Shown here: positions 8,207 through 15,455 of the stretch, piece by piece
Layout of the letters: each line of letters begins with the position of its first letter
How positions within the stretch are numbered: the first letter of the stretch is position 1
Origin: JAJPXI01 sp051867655
GTDB taxonomy: Bacteria > Bacillota > Clostridia > Oscillospirales > Oscillospiraceae
DNA length: 64,000 bases
Assembly (NCBI GenBank): GCA_051867655.1
Contig: JBJDYV010000020.1
Coordinates: forward strand, 103,778-167,777
Direction of reading: 5' to 3'
Made by a program: the position numbers and the translations under genes
The notes under the pieces: model-generated
What the model saw: only the letters and a program-made list of their open reading frames with translations
Told to the model about the DNA's origin: nothing
Databases searched by the model: none

Positions 8207-9232
8207 ATGTCCAACCAAAACAACTATGTGAACTGGGACAAGGTCCACCGCCTGAGCGAACAGTACGGAAACGGCGCAATCTTCCAGTTTTATGCAGACT
8301 TTGAGGGTGTGGATCCCACCCATTCAGCGCTGTTGACCGACGATGTGGACATACAGCCTCCCTGGAAGATTCCCCATAAGGTGGCGGTGACTACGGCCAT
8401 TGTGGGTGCCATGCACAACAAGCGTTTCAATCCCAACCACCCCATGAGCCCGGAAGAAATCTACAACTCTGCCCGGGAGGCATGCTTGGCCGGCGCGCCC
8501 AGCATCCACCTGCACGTGCGCGATGAGAATGGGTACAGCGTGTTGGATCCCGACCTATTTCACCGGGTCATCGATCCGCTGAAGGAAGAATTCCCTGATG
8601 TGGTCATCGACGGGTGCATGGTGTGCGAAAATAAGAAGGAATGGGAGATTATGAAGGTGCTGCTCAAGGAGAAGCTCTTTGAGACCACCCCTGTGAACAC
8701 CAACGCCACTTACAACGGCGACATGCTCTTCTGCAAGCCCGCCCATGTGATGATTGAAAAGTGCCGCCTGGTGCAGGAGGCGGGGGTAATCCCGCAAGTG
8801 ACCTTCTATTCCTCCGCCGATGTGGATCACGCTAACCGCTACCTGATCCGCTCCGGCCTGTTGGAAAAGCCGTATAACTTCCTGCTTCTGTACGGCCTGC
8901 CCGGGTGCAGCCCCATGGACGATCCCATCGCCATGATGCACACCATGATGAATACCTACCACCAGCTGAAGACCATCGACCCGGATTGCCGCATCACGGT
9001 ATGCGCCGCGGGCCGTGCATCCAGCTATGTTGCCGCCCAGGCCCTTCTGATGGGAATGAATATCCGGGTGGGCATGGAGGATGCCGTGTGGAAGTACCCC
9101 CACCGCAACGACAAGATTGTTTCCAATGCGGAGCAGTTTGCGCAAGCGCGCACCATGGCCGGCCTGCTGGGCCGCGATGTGATGACTGCCTGCGAGTACC
9201 GCAATTACATGGGCCTTTCTCAGAAAACGTAA
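8207..9232 (+). CDS. Beta-keto acid cleavage enzyme (BKACE/DUF849) family protein
   Basis: A 341-aa member of the BKACE family, Zn-dependent enzymes that condense a beta-keto acid with acetyl-CoA to give acetoacetate and a new CoA ester. The Zn-binding HLH is at 101-103 (HLHVRDENG) and the third ligand is Glu291 in RVGMED. It is longer at the N-terminus than the lysine-pathway Kce at 14598 (273 aa), so it is a different specificity group. AAGGAG precedes the ATG. It follows the GRE/aldolase genes and has its own promoter, suggesting that the pathway generates a beta-keto acid. Substrate not deducible. Confidence 0.85.
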   Translation: MSNQNNYVNWDKVHRLSEQYGNGAIFQFYADFEGVDPTHSALLTDDVDIQPPWKIPHKVAVTTAIVGAMHNKRFNPNHPMSPEEIYNSAREACLAGAPSIHLHVRDENGYSVLDPDLFHRVIDPLKEEFPDVVIDGCMVCENKKEWEIMKVLLKEKLFETTPVNTNATYNGDMLFCKPAHVMIEKCRLVQEAGVIPQVTFYSSADVDHANRYLIRSGLLEKPYNFLLLYGLPGCSPMDDPIAMMHTMMNTYHQLKTIDPDCRITVCAAGRASSYVAAQALLMGMNIRVGMEDAVWKYPHRNDKIVSNAEQFAQARTMAGLLGRDVMTACEYRNYMGLSQKT

Positions 9233-9452
9233 AGAAAATCAGGACACAAACGACTAAGCAGGACGGCTGTATTTTGAGGAACATCAGCCCAATACTAATG
9301 TGCTTGGTTTAGCGACGAGGATTTCCGCGTGATCCAGTTGATAGCGCCCGAGAGGACGCTGTGGAAAGTCCCTGCGTCAAAAATATTGGCCTCAAAGGAG
9401 GACCTGCACCGTAATCTTGCATGGACTCTCTCTTTTCTCTTTTTCTTGAACG

Positions 9453-9490
9453 TGTCAACAGCCTCCCGGATTTTTGGGAGGCTGTTGACA
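9453..9490. repeat. Perfect 15-bp inverted repeat
   Basis: TGTCAACAGCCTCCC and its exact complement flank an 8-base loop. No T-run follows on either strand, so it is not a standard terminator. It sits between the BKACE gene and a LysR remnant, in a stretch (9233-9533) where I see no intact gene. Confidence 0.85.
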
Positions 9491-9533
9491 TAAAGATGTT
9501 TCCTATAGAGGTAATGGCGTAGCAACGGCACAG

Positions 9534-9665
9534 ATGAGGTATTTTATTGAAGCGGCCAGATGTCTGAACTTTACAAAGACTGTGGATCGCCTATTCATTT
9601 TTCGGCTTGCACCTATCCGACATATCTTCCCGATGGAAAGCAAATTAAACGTAAGGCTTTTCTAG
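9534..9665 (+). pseudogene. Remnant of a LysR-family regulator N-terminus
   Basis: The 43-codon reading begins MRYFIEAARCLNFTKT and continues VDRLFIFRLAPIRHIF to SKLNVRLF before a stop. This follows the helix-turn-helix start of LysR regulators (MRYFIxVAExLNFTKAAERLxISQPALSRxIxxLExELGVxLF), with degraded positions such as SQP becoming FRL. Nothing recognisable of the effector domain follows. I found no recognisable coding signal between 9666 and 9899. It indicates a former regulator gene lost at the edge of the GRE cluster. Confidence 0.6.
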
Positions 9666-9902
9666 CGCAGGTGAAATACGGTTCAGTTATGCGCCCAATG
9701 TGGATTTACTTTCTCTGCGGGCAACGACCGGGCAGCGGGATAGTGGTCACATGGCTACCGGAGGGAGAGGACTCTGCTGTTACATTGTTCTTGGGTGTTT
9801 GGGAGGGGAAAAGGTTGGGGGCTTATTCGGATCTTTTTTGCTTGGCCTGTGCCATTTTTCTGCACTAAAGGAAAATCGCTAAAATGCGAAAGGAGCTTTA
9901 TG

Positions 9903-10870
9903 ATGACTGAAAAAGAAAATGTCCTGTCTGTATTCCGTCACGAAATACCTCAGTGGCTACCTCGTTTTGAATTTTGTTTCTATAAATATTTTCCAAAACT
10001 GATCAATGAGCGTCCGCTGGTTACCGAAGGGGATGACTGGTTCGGGATTCACTGGATCCCCGACACAAAGACCAATAATTTAACCGCGCCCGCCTATGGA
10101 CAAAAGATCATCAGGAATATCGAAAGCTGGCGTGAGGAATTGGTTCTTCCCGATTTGGACGCTATCGACTGGGAAGCGGAGAAGACCCGTTTCTGGGAGG
10201 GGCGTGACGGGGACCACCTGTCTGTGTTCCTAATGGAAGCGGGTATCTTTGAGCGGTATCAGCTTTTACTGGGGGTTGAGGACGCCCTCTGTTCCTTCTA
10301 TGAATATCCGGATGAGGCGGAGGAAATCCTGGAGACACTAACACAGTTTAAAGTCGACCTGATCAGCAGGATTATGACGCACCTGAAACCCGACGCCATA
10401 CTGTATATGGATGATGTTGGGACACAGAAAGGGCCGTTGATTTCTCCGTCTATTTGGAGAGAGTTTATCTTTGAAAAAGACCGAAGGATCTTTCATGCAA
10501 TCCGCAGTCACGGTGCACTGAGTATTTACCACAGCTGCGGAAAGATTGATTCCTTCTTCGATCAGATTCTGGAACTGGAAGCAGATGCCTACCACCCGTT
10601 ACAGCCTTGCAATGACTTGGCTCTCATGAAGCGGATCTGCGGGAAGCGCGCCGTGTTGATGGGCGGTATAGATAACCAGAGAGTTACCAATCAGCCTGGG
10701 GCTACTGATTCCGTCATCCGCGCCGAGGTGCGGCACGCGATCGATTTGCTTGCCCCGGCGGTGGATATATCTGCTGTGACTCGGACGGAGTGTGTATAGA
10801 TAAAAAGGTTCTCTCCATTATTCAGGATGAATACGAGGTATACGGACGCAATTTCTATCAACATTTTTGA
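9903..10870 (+). pseudogene. Uroporphyrinogen-decarboxylase-like (URO-D/MtaA family) protein with C-terminal frameshift
   Basis: URO-D-fold protein of the type used in methyl-transfer to corrinoid proteins rather than heme synthesis. It starts MTEKENVLSVFRHEIPQWLPRF (ATG 9903, behind AAAGGAG; ATG 9900 also possible). Family landmarks: YMDDVGTQKGPLISPSIWREF and YHSCGKI near mid-length. The frame closes early at 10797-10799. In another frame the family-typical end continues (GGYICCDSDG to YGRNFYQHF, stop 10868-10870). Restoring one base near 10757 gives LAPGGGYI, so a one-base loss is likely. Either a true frameshift or a sequencing error; without the last 24 residues function is doubtful. Confidence 0.7.
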
Positions 10871-10882
10871 TATTCTATAATT

Positions 10883-10921
10883 GGAAGCACCATACAGGAG
10901 ATGGACCTGTATGGTGCTTCC
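10883..10921. terminator. Strong hairpin behind the URO-D-like gene
   Basis: A perfect 16-bp stem (GGAAGCACCATACAGG and complement) with a 7-base loop directly after the original stop. No long T-run follows, so terminator function is only likely. The following 10922-11410 holds no gene I can recognise; a short frame starting MRNVSDETKLLVETRN near 11118 matches nothing I know. Confidence 0.6.
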
Positions 10922-11418
10922 GGCATTGTGCGCCCGTTGGCCGCACCTACTGAAGGGGAAAGCCCCGAATTTGCCCGGTAGCGGAAGGATATAGTCAAGG
11001 GTGTCCATCGCAAGATGGAATCGAAAGGAAGACGGTGACAAAACTCTGACCCAACGAACAAAATCTTTTCAGGCCAAAGACGAGGGTAAAACTGCAACGA
11101 AAGGTAAAGCCTAATAGCTATGCGGAATGTTTCCGATGAAACCAAATTATTAGTTGAAACTAGAAATGCAAGCATTGGGAATCGAGCAGCTTTCCGGGAC
11201 GCACTCTGGAACTGATTGCGGGGCATATTCGTTACCTCACTTATTAAAATTTGCGCACAAAAAACACACAGAGCTCTCCCAATACCACTGACCAAAGAAA
11301 ACCATGTTCCGTGATCGGATTTACGTGCAGGAGCACTACGTGTGTCATCATGTGCAGTATGAAACTGACCGTCACAAAATATCATAAATGCCAAAAATGT
11401 CAAGGAACGAGTCTTGCC

Positions 11419-11448
11419 TTGACGGAATATTTTGTTGGTTGATATAAT
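11419..11448 (+). promoter_or_regulatory. Promoter of kamB-kamC
   Basis: TTGACG (11419-11424), an 18-base spacer and TATAAT (11443-11448), about 45 bases before the kamB start. The short leader has no room for a riboswitch, so this pair is not lysine-riboswitch controlled. Confidence 0.8.
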
Positions 11449-11492
11449 AAAGAAAATATGTCAGTTGTTCTGCCGGAAAGGAGGGAACGGTC

Positions 11493-12476
11493 ATGAAACC
11501 ACTGCTGGCGCCGCTGGTGGGGGACGCCGCCATGGTGACGGTCATCGGCCTGTGCAAGAACGCGGGCAAGACTACGGCCCTGTGCCGCCTGATCGCGGAG
11601 ATGACGGACCAGCGGCTGGCTGTGACCTCCGTAGGGCGGGACGGCGAGCGCACCGATGTGGTCACCGGCACGGAAAAACCGGAGATCTGGGTGCGCAAAG
11701 GCACGCTGTTCGCCACGGCAAAGGGGCTGCTTCCCTTGTGTGATGTGACGGTGGAAGTGGCTGCCGTCACCGATGTGATGACCCCTCTGGGACAGGTGGC
11801 GGTGTTCCGCGCTTTGTCGGACGGGTATGTGCAGCTGGCCGGCCCCTCTGCTGTGGGGCAGCTGGAACCGTTGAGCCGGATATTTTGGGAACTGGGCGCA
11901 CAGCGCATCCTGATCGACGGCGCGGCCGGGCGCAAGAGCTTGGCATCGGCAGGAGAGAACGGCTGCGCCATTTTGTGTGTGGGTGCGTCCATGGACGGCA
12001 CGGCGGAGGAAATCGCCGCAGAGACCGCCCATTTTTGCGCTCTGTTTGCGGCGGAAGCGATCACGCTGGAACATCATGGGGCGAGGTATGCGTTGTTTGA
12101 TGCGCATGGAAATTCGCTGCCGTTGGAAGTGGGAGCGGATGGTCAGCCCACATGGAAGAATCTGCCCCAAAGTGAATGTGTCCTTTGGGTACAGGGCGGC
12201 GTGACAAGTCCCCTGCTGCGCACGCTGGCACAGCGGAATGTGCCCGTTACGCTGGCCGTTCCGGACGCCACGCACTTTTTGTTTGACCGGGCCACGGCGC
12301 AGCTGTTTATCCGGCACGGGGGCAAACTGCGGGTGGAGCGGAACCTGAAAATCGCGGCCGTGTGCGCCAATCCCCGGTCGGCTTACGGAAAGCACTTGAA
12401 CCGGGAGGATTTGCTCAGCGCGCTGTGCGGGAGCATCAAAATCCCCGTGGTGGACGTGAAGGAGGGGGAAGTGTGA
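11493..12476 (+). CDS. kamB: Lysine 5,6-aminomutase reactivase subunit KamB
   Basis: A 327-aa protein with an N-terminal P-loop, GLCKNAGKTT at about residues 19-28, matching the KamB component found beside lysine 5,6-aminomutase genes. KamB and KamC are proposed to use ATP to exchange damaged cobalamin in the suicide-inactivated, B12-dependent KamDE. Start after AAGGAGGG; the stop overlaps the kamC GTG start. Placement directly before a MutS-like ATPase and the lysine operon supports the call. The name rests on context and the P-loop. Confidence 0.75.
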   Translation: MKPLLAPLVGDAAMVTVIGLCKNAGKTTALCRLIAEMTDQRLAVTSVGRDGERTDVVTGTEKPEIWVRKGTLFATAKGLLPLCDVTVEVAAVTDVMTPLGQVAVFRALSDGYVQLAGPSAVGQLEPLSRIFWELGAQRILIDGAAGRKSLASAGENGCAILCVGASMDGTAEEIAAETAHFCALFAAEAITLEHHGARYALFDAHGNSLPLEVGADGQPTWKNLPQSECVLWVQGGVTSPLLRTLAQRNVPVTLAVPDATHFLFDRATAQLFIRHGGKLRVERNLKIAAVCANPRSAYGKHLNREDLLSALCGSIKIPVVDVKEGEV

Positions 12477-13831
12477 ACCTGAATCAGCAGATCAAACAGG
12501 ACAGCGGCTATGCCTGGGTCATGGCAAAGCTGGAACCGGCGTCCCCCTTTGGCGCGGCCCTGGCCCGGGAGCCGGAGTGGTACGGCCCCGGACGGGAAAA
12601 GGAGCTGCGCGGGGAGCTGGAGCGGGTAGAGCAGGTGCTCGCCTGGGATGACACCCACAGGGATGCCCTGATTCACCATCTGTCCCGGTTCCGGGACATC
12701 CGCAACTCCTTTGCCCGGTCGTATAACGCGCCCATGGACGTGGTGGAGCTGTTTGAAGTGAAGCACTTCCTGCTTTGCCTGGAACGGCTGGCGGAGGAAT
12801 ATGCGCCCACACCTCTGTGCGGGGTGGAACTGGCGGCTATGGACGATGTGCTGGCTTTGCTGGATCCGAGCGGGCGAAAACTGCCGTCCTTCCACGTGGA
12901 GAACGCCTTTGATCCCGCATTGGAGCCCATTCGAGCCGAGAAGGCGCAGGTGGAACAGAAGCTGCGGGAAGACCGGACGGAAGAATTGCTGGCCCTTCGG
13001 GCCGAGCTGGCGCGGAAGGAGGATGCCGCTGAGCTGGACGCCCGCCGCAGGCTGACGGCGGCGCTGCTGCGGAACAAGGAACGCTTTTTGGCGAATATGG
13101 AGGCGCTGGGACGGCTGGATCTGGTGCTGGCGAAGGCCAGGCTGGCCCGAATGTACGGCTGTGTGCGGCCGGTGATCGGCAGCGCGGTCAAGGCGGTCAA
13201 GATGACCCATCCCCAGGTGGCGCAGGCGCTGGGGGAAAAGGGACTGGAATTTACCCCTGTGGATCTGGAACTGGAGCGGGGAGCCACCGTGGTGACCGGC
13301 GCCAACATGGGCGGCAAGAGCGTTTCTCTGAAGACGATCACCCTGAACCTGCTGCTGATGCACACCGGCTTTTTCGTGTTTGCCAAAGGGATGACGGCGC
13401 CCTTGTTCCACAGCGTGGGACTGATCGGAGCCGACGGCCAGTCGGTGGAACGCGGCCTGAGCTCCTTTGGCGCGGAAGTGAAGGAACTGGATGAGGTGCT
13501 GAAACGGGAGAAGGGAATGTTCTTTTTCCTGGCCCTGGATGAATTTGCCCGCGGCACCAATCCAGGAGAGGGTGCGGCGTTGGCCCGCGCACTGGTGAAA
13601 TACTTGAACGCTCTCAACTGCGTGGCCATGCTCAGCACCCATTACGACGGCGTGGCGCAGGCCGCCGGGCGGCATTATCAGGTGGCCGGACTGGACGAGC
13701 AGGCACGAAAAATGGACTATCGGCTGGTCTTGACGGCTCCCGATGCGCCCTGTCCGCAGGACGCGTTGAAGGTGTGCCGTTTGCTGGGGTTGAGCGAAGA
13801 TCTGATGACCGCCTTTCAGGAAAATGGTTGA
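12473..13831 (+). CDS. kamC: Lysine 5,6-aminomutase reactivase ATPase KamC (MutS-like)
   Basis: A 452-aa MutS-like ATPase without mismatch-recognition domains. Walker A is GANMGGKS (about residue 277, compare MutS GPNMGGKS). The Walker B region is FFFLALDEFARGTNPGEG (about 350), followed by the LSTHYDG switch region. A GTG start (12473-12475) overlaps the kamB TGA and follows GGAGGGGGA; the longer reading from 12362 would run inside kamB. MutS-like proteins of this type are encoded in lysine and ornithine aminomutase clusters and are taken as reactivase ATPases, not DNA-repair proteins. The stop codon overlaps the -35 of the next operon. Confidence 0.8.
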   Translation: MNLNQQIKQDSGYAWVMAKLEPASPFGAALAREPEWYGPGREKELRGELERVEQVLAWDDTHRDALIHHLSRFRDIRNSFARSYNAPMDVVELFEVKHFLLCLERLAEEYAPTPLCGVELAAMDDVLALLDPSGRKLPSFHVENAFDPALEPIRAEKAQVEQKLREDRTEELLALRAELARKEDAAELDARRRLTAALLRNKERFLANMEALGRLDLVLAKARLARMYGCVRPVIGSAVKAVKMTHPQVAQALGEKGLEFTPVDLELERGATVVTGANMGGKSVSLKTITLNLLLMHTGFFVFAKGMTAPLFHSVGLIGADGQSVERGLSSFGAEVKELDEVLKREKGMFFFLALDEFARGTNPGEGAALARALVKYLNALNCVAMLSTHYDGVAQAAGRHYQVAGLDEQARKMDYRLVLTAPDAPCPQDALKVCRLLGLSEDLMTAFQENG

Positions 13832-13857
13832 CAGGGGCCTTGCTCGCAGAGTATAAT
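13828..13857 (+). promoter_or_regulatory. Consensus promoter of the lysine fermentation operon
   Basis: Perfect TTGACA (13828-13833) and TATAAT (13852-13857) with an 18-base spacer, predicting a start near 13864. The -35 overlaps the kamC stop. Confidence 0.9.
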
Positions 13858-13882
13858 ATTTCCTGTAAACAAGTTCATATTG

Positions 13883-14051
13883 TGAATAGAGGCGCGGCAA
13901 CTTGGGTAGCCATGTGATGATAAGAGCGGTCAGGCTCGATGTGTATGGTGAATGGGGTGGCCGCCGAAGGAGCGGGGAGCTGACTTAAACCGTATCCTGA
14001 TCCGCAGGCCCAGAGCTTACGGATTGTCATGGAAACATGAAGCGCTATTTA
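13883..14051 (+). ncRNA. Lysine riboswitch aptamer (L box)
   Basis: Conserved L-box blocks are present in order: ATAGAGGCGC near 13886 (compare GATAGAGGTGCG), GCAACTTGGGTAG, GGGTGGCCGCCGAAG near 13960, and GGATTGTCATGG to GAAGCGCTATTT near 14025. Helix P1 pairs TGAATAG (13883-13889) with CTATTTA (14045-14051). It lies between a consensus promoter and the lysine-degradation genes. Most described L boxes repress lysine synthesis or uptake; here the target is catabolic. Family assignment is from motif recall, not a covariance-model search. Confidence 0.88.
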
Positions 14052-14087
14052 TATTTGTGCATACGCGCAAATATAAATAGCGTTTTT
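14043..14087 (+). terminator. Riboswitch-controlled terminator sharing the P1 3' strand
   Basis: CGCTATTTATATTTG (14043-14057) pairs with its exact complement at 14068-14082, extended by three inner pairs to an ATAC loop, then TTTTT. Its 5' arm contains CTATTTA, the 3' strand of P1, so lysine-stabilised P1 and the terminator are mutually exclusive. That predicts read-through when lysine is bound. Confidence 0.9.
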
Positions 14088-14103
14088 ATTGTTTGCGTGG
14101 GGC

Positions 14104-14150
14104 GCTGTTCGTTTTGCCGAAAAGGGGCGGAACGAACGGCATTTTTGCTT
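14104..14150 (+). terminator. Second terminator-like hairpin in the leader
   Basis: GCTGTTCGTTTTGCC pairs (with G-U pairs) with GGCGGAACGAACGGC (ending 14140), followed by ATTTTTGCTTTT. It lies between the riboswitch terminator and kal, so it may be a further attenuation point. Confidence 0.6.
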
Positions 14151-14189
14151 TTGTGATCAAACAATGAACATATACGGGAGGAAAAACAA

Positions 14190-14585
14190 ATGGAAAAGAT
14201 GACTTCGATGATCCGGGTGCGCATGGGCGCCGAGGACGCGCATTACGGCGGCAATCTGGTGGACGGAGCCCACATGCTCCACCTGTTCGGCGATGTGGCC
14301 ACCGAGCTGCTGATCATCAGCGACGGCGACGAAGGCCTGTTCTGCGCCTATGACAACGTGGAGTTTCTGGCTCCCGTCTACGCCGGTGACTTTATTGAGG
14401 CCGTAGGTGAGATCACCCACATGGGCAACACCTCCCGCAAGATGGTGTTCGAGGCCCGCAAGGTCATCGCGCCCCGCCCCGATGTAAATGAATCCGCCGC
14501 CGATGTGCTGGCCGAGCCCGTCGTGGTCTGCCGCGCGTCCGGCACCTGCGTGGTTCCCAAGAATAAGCAGAGAATCCCGCGCTGA
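14190..14585 (+). CDS. kal: 3-aminobutyryl-CoA ammonia-lyase
   Basis: A 131-aa hotdog-fold protein that removes ammonia from L-3-aminobutyryl-CoA to give crotonyl-CoA, the last step specific to lysine fermentation. Length and sequence (GGNLVDGAHMLHLFGDVATEL, VEFLAPVYAGDF) fit Kal, a small acyl-CoA hotdog enzyme. GGGAGG lies upstream of the ATG. It is the first gene of the riboswitch-controlled operon, followed by its substrate-producing enzyme Kce. Crotonyl-CoA then goes to butyrate by the general pathway, whose genes are not in this window. Confidence 0.92.
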   Translation: MEKMTSMIRVRMGAEDAHYGGNLVDGAHMLHLFGDVATELLIISDGDEGLFCAYDNVEFLAPVYAGDFIEAVGEITHMGNTSRKMVFEARKVIAPRPDVNESAADVLAEPVVVCRASGTCVVPKNKQRIPR

Positions 14586-14597
14586 GGGAGGCCGGTC

Positions 14598-15419
14598 ATG
14601 GAGAAATTGATCATCACCGCCGCCATCTGCGGCGCCGAGGTTACCAAGGAGCAGAATCCCGCCGTCCCCTACACGCTGGAAGAGATGGTGCGCGAGGCCA
14701 AAAGCGCCTACGACGCCGGCGCGGCGGTCATCCACGTCCATGTGCGCTGGGATGACGGCACCCCCACGCAGGACCGCGAGCGGTTCCGTGAAGTGATGGA
14801 TGCCATCCGGTCAGCCTGCCCCGGCGTGATCCTGATTCCCTCCACGGGCGGCGCGGTGGGCATGACCCCTGAGGAGCGCCTGCAGCCCACCGAATTGATG
14901 CCCGAAATGGCTACTTTGGACTGCGGCACCTGCAACTTCGGCGACGACGTGTTTGTCAACGATATGCCCACCCTGCGCGCCTTCGGTCAGCGGATGTTGG
15001 AAAACAACATCAAGCCCGAATACGAGTGCTTTGAGATCGGCCATGTGGAAACGGCGCTGGCTCTGGCGAAGAAGGGTCAGGCGCCCGGTGCGCCCATGCA
15101 GTTCAACTTTGTGCTGGGCGTACCCGGCTGTACCCCCGCCACAGTGCCCGACCTGTGCTGGCTGGTCAGCCGCATCCCGTCCGGCTCCACCTGGACGGCC
15201 ACCGGCATCGGCCGCAGCGCCTTTACCCTGGCTGCCGCCGCCATTGCCATGGGCGGTCACGTGCGTGTGGGCTTTGAGGATAACCTGAATCTGGCCCGCG
15301 GCGTCCCTGCCAAGTCCAACGGGGAACTGGTGGCCAAGGTAGTCCGAATCGCCAAAGAACTGGGCCGGGAGATCGCCACCCCCGATGAAGCCCGTAAGAT
15401 TTTGAGCCTGAATCAATAG
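14598..15419 (+). CDS. kce: 3-keto-5-aminohexanoate cleavage enzyme
   Basis: A 273-aa BKACE-family founding-type enzyme converting 5-amino-3-oxohexanoate plus acetyl-CoA to acetoacetate plus 3-aminobutyryl-CoA. Zn ligands His46 and His48 (HVH in VIHVHVRWDDG) sit at the same numbers as in the characterised Kce; the third ligand is Glu227 in RVGFED. The ATG follows GGGAGG. It lies 12 bases after kal. The stop lies inside the first copy of a 22-bp tandem repeat that carries the Shine-Dalgarno of kdd. Confidence 0.95.
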   Translation: MEKLIITAAICGAEVTKEQNPAVPYTLEEMVREAKSAYDAGAAVIHVHVRWDDGTPTQDRERFREVMDAIRSACPGVILIPSTGGAVGMTPEERLQPTELMPEMATLDCGTCNFGDDVFVNDMPTLRAFGQRMLENNIKPEYECFEIGHVETALALAKKGQAPGAPMQFNFVLGVPGCTPATVPDLCWLVSRIPSGSTWTATGIGRSAFTLAAAAIAMGGHVRVGFEDNLNLARGVPAKSNGELVAKVVRIAKELGREIATPDEARKILSLNQ

Positions 15420-15455
15420 GAGGAACCAAATATATCAATAGGAGGAACAAAATAT
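15412..15455 (+). repeat. 22-bp tandem duplication carrying two Shine-Dalgarno sites
   Basis: ATCAATAGGAGGAACC at 15412 repeats as ATCAATAGGAGGAACA at 15434; each unit is 22 bp with one mismatch overall. The first copy contains the kce stop (TAG) and an AGGAGG 28 bases from the kdd ATG; the second places AGGAGG at normal spacing. Confidence 0.95.

Noticed and set aside
9320..9420. Resemblance to a group II intron 5' end near 9330 (AAAGTCCCTGCG-like text)
   Set aside because: No reverse transcriptase, no domain V hairpin and no intron boundaries could be seen; similarity is limited to a few bases.
9295..9531. 78-residue minus-strand frame in the spacer after BKACE
   Set aside because: It runs through the perfect inverted repeat, lacks a ribosome site and matches no family I know.
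13883..14087. Lysine riboswitch acting as the usual OFF switch
   Set aside because: No anti-terminator competing with the terminator in the lysine-free state was found; instead the P1 3' strand is itself a terminator arm, which predicts ON.
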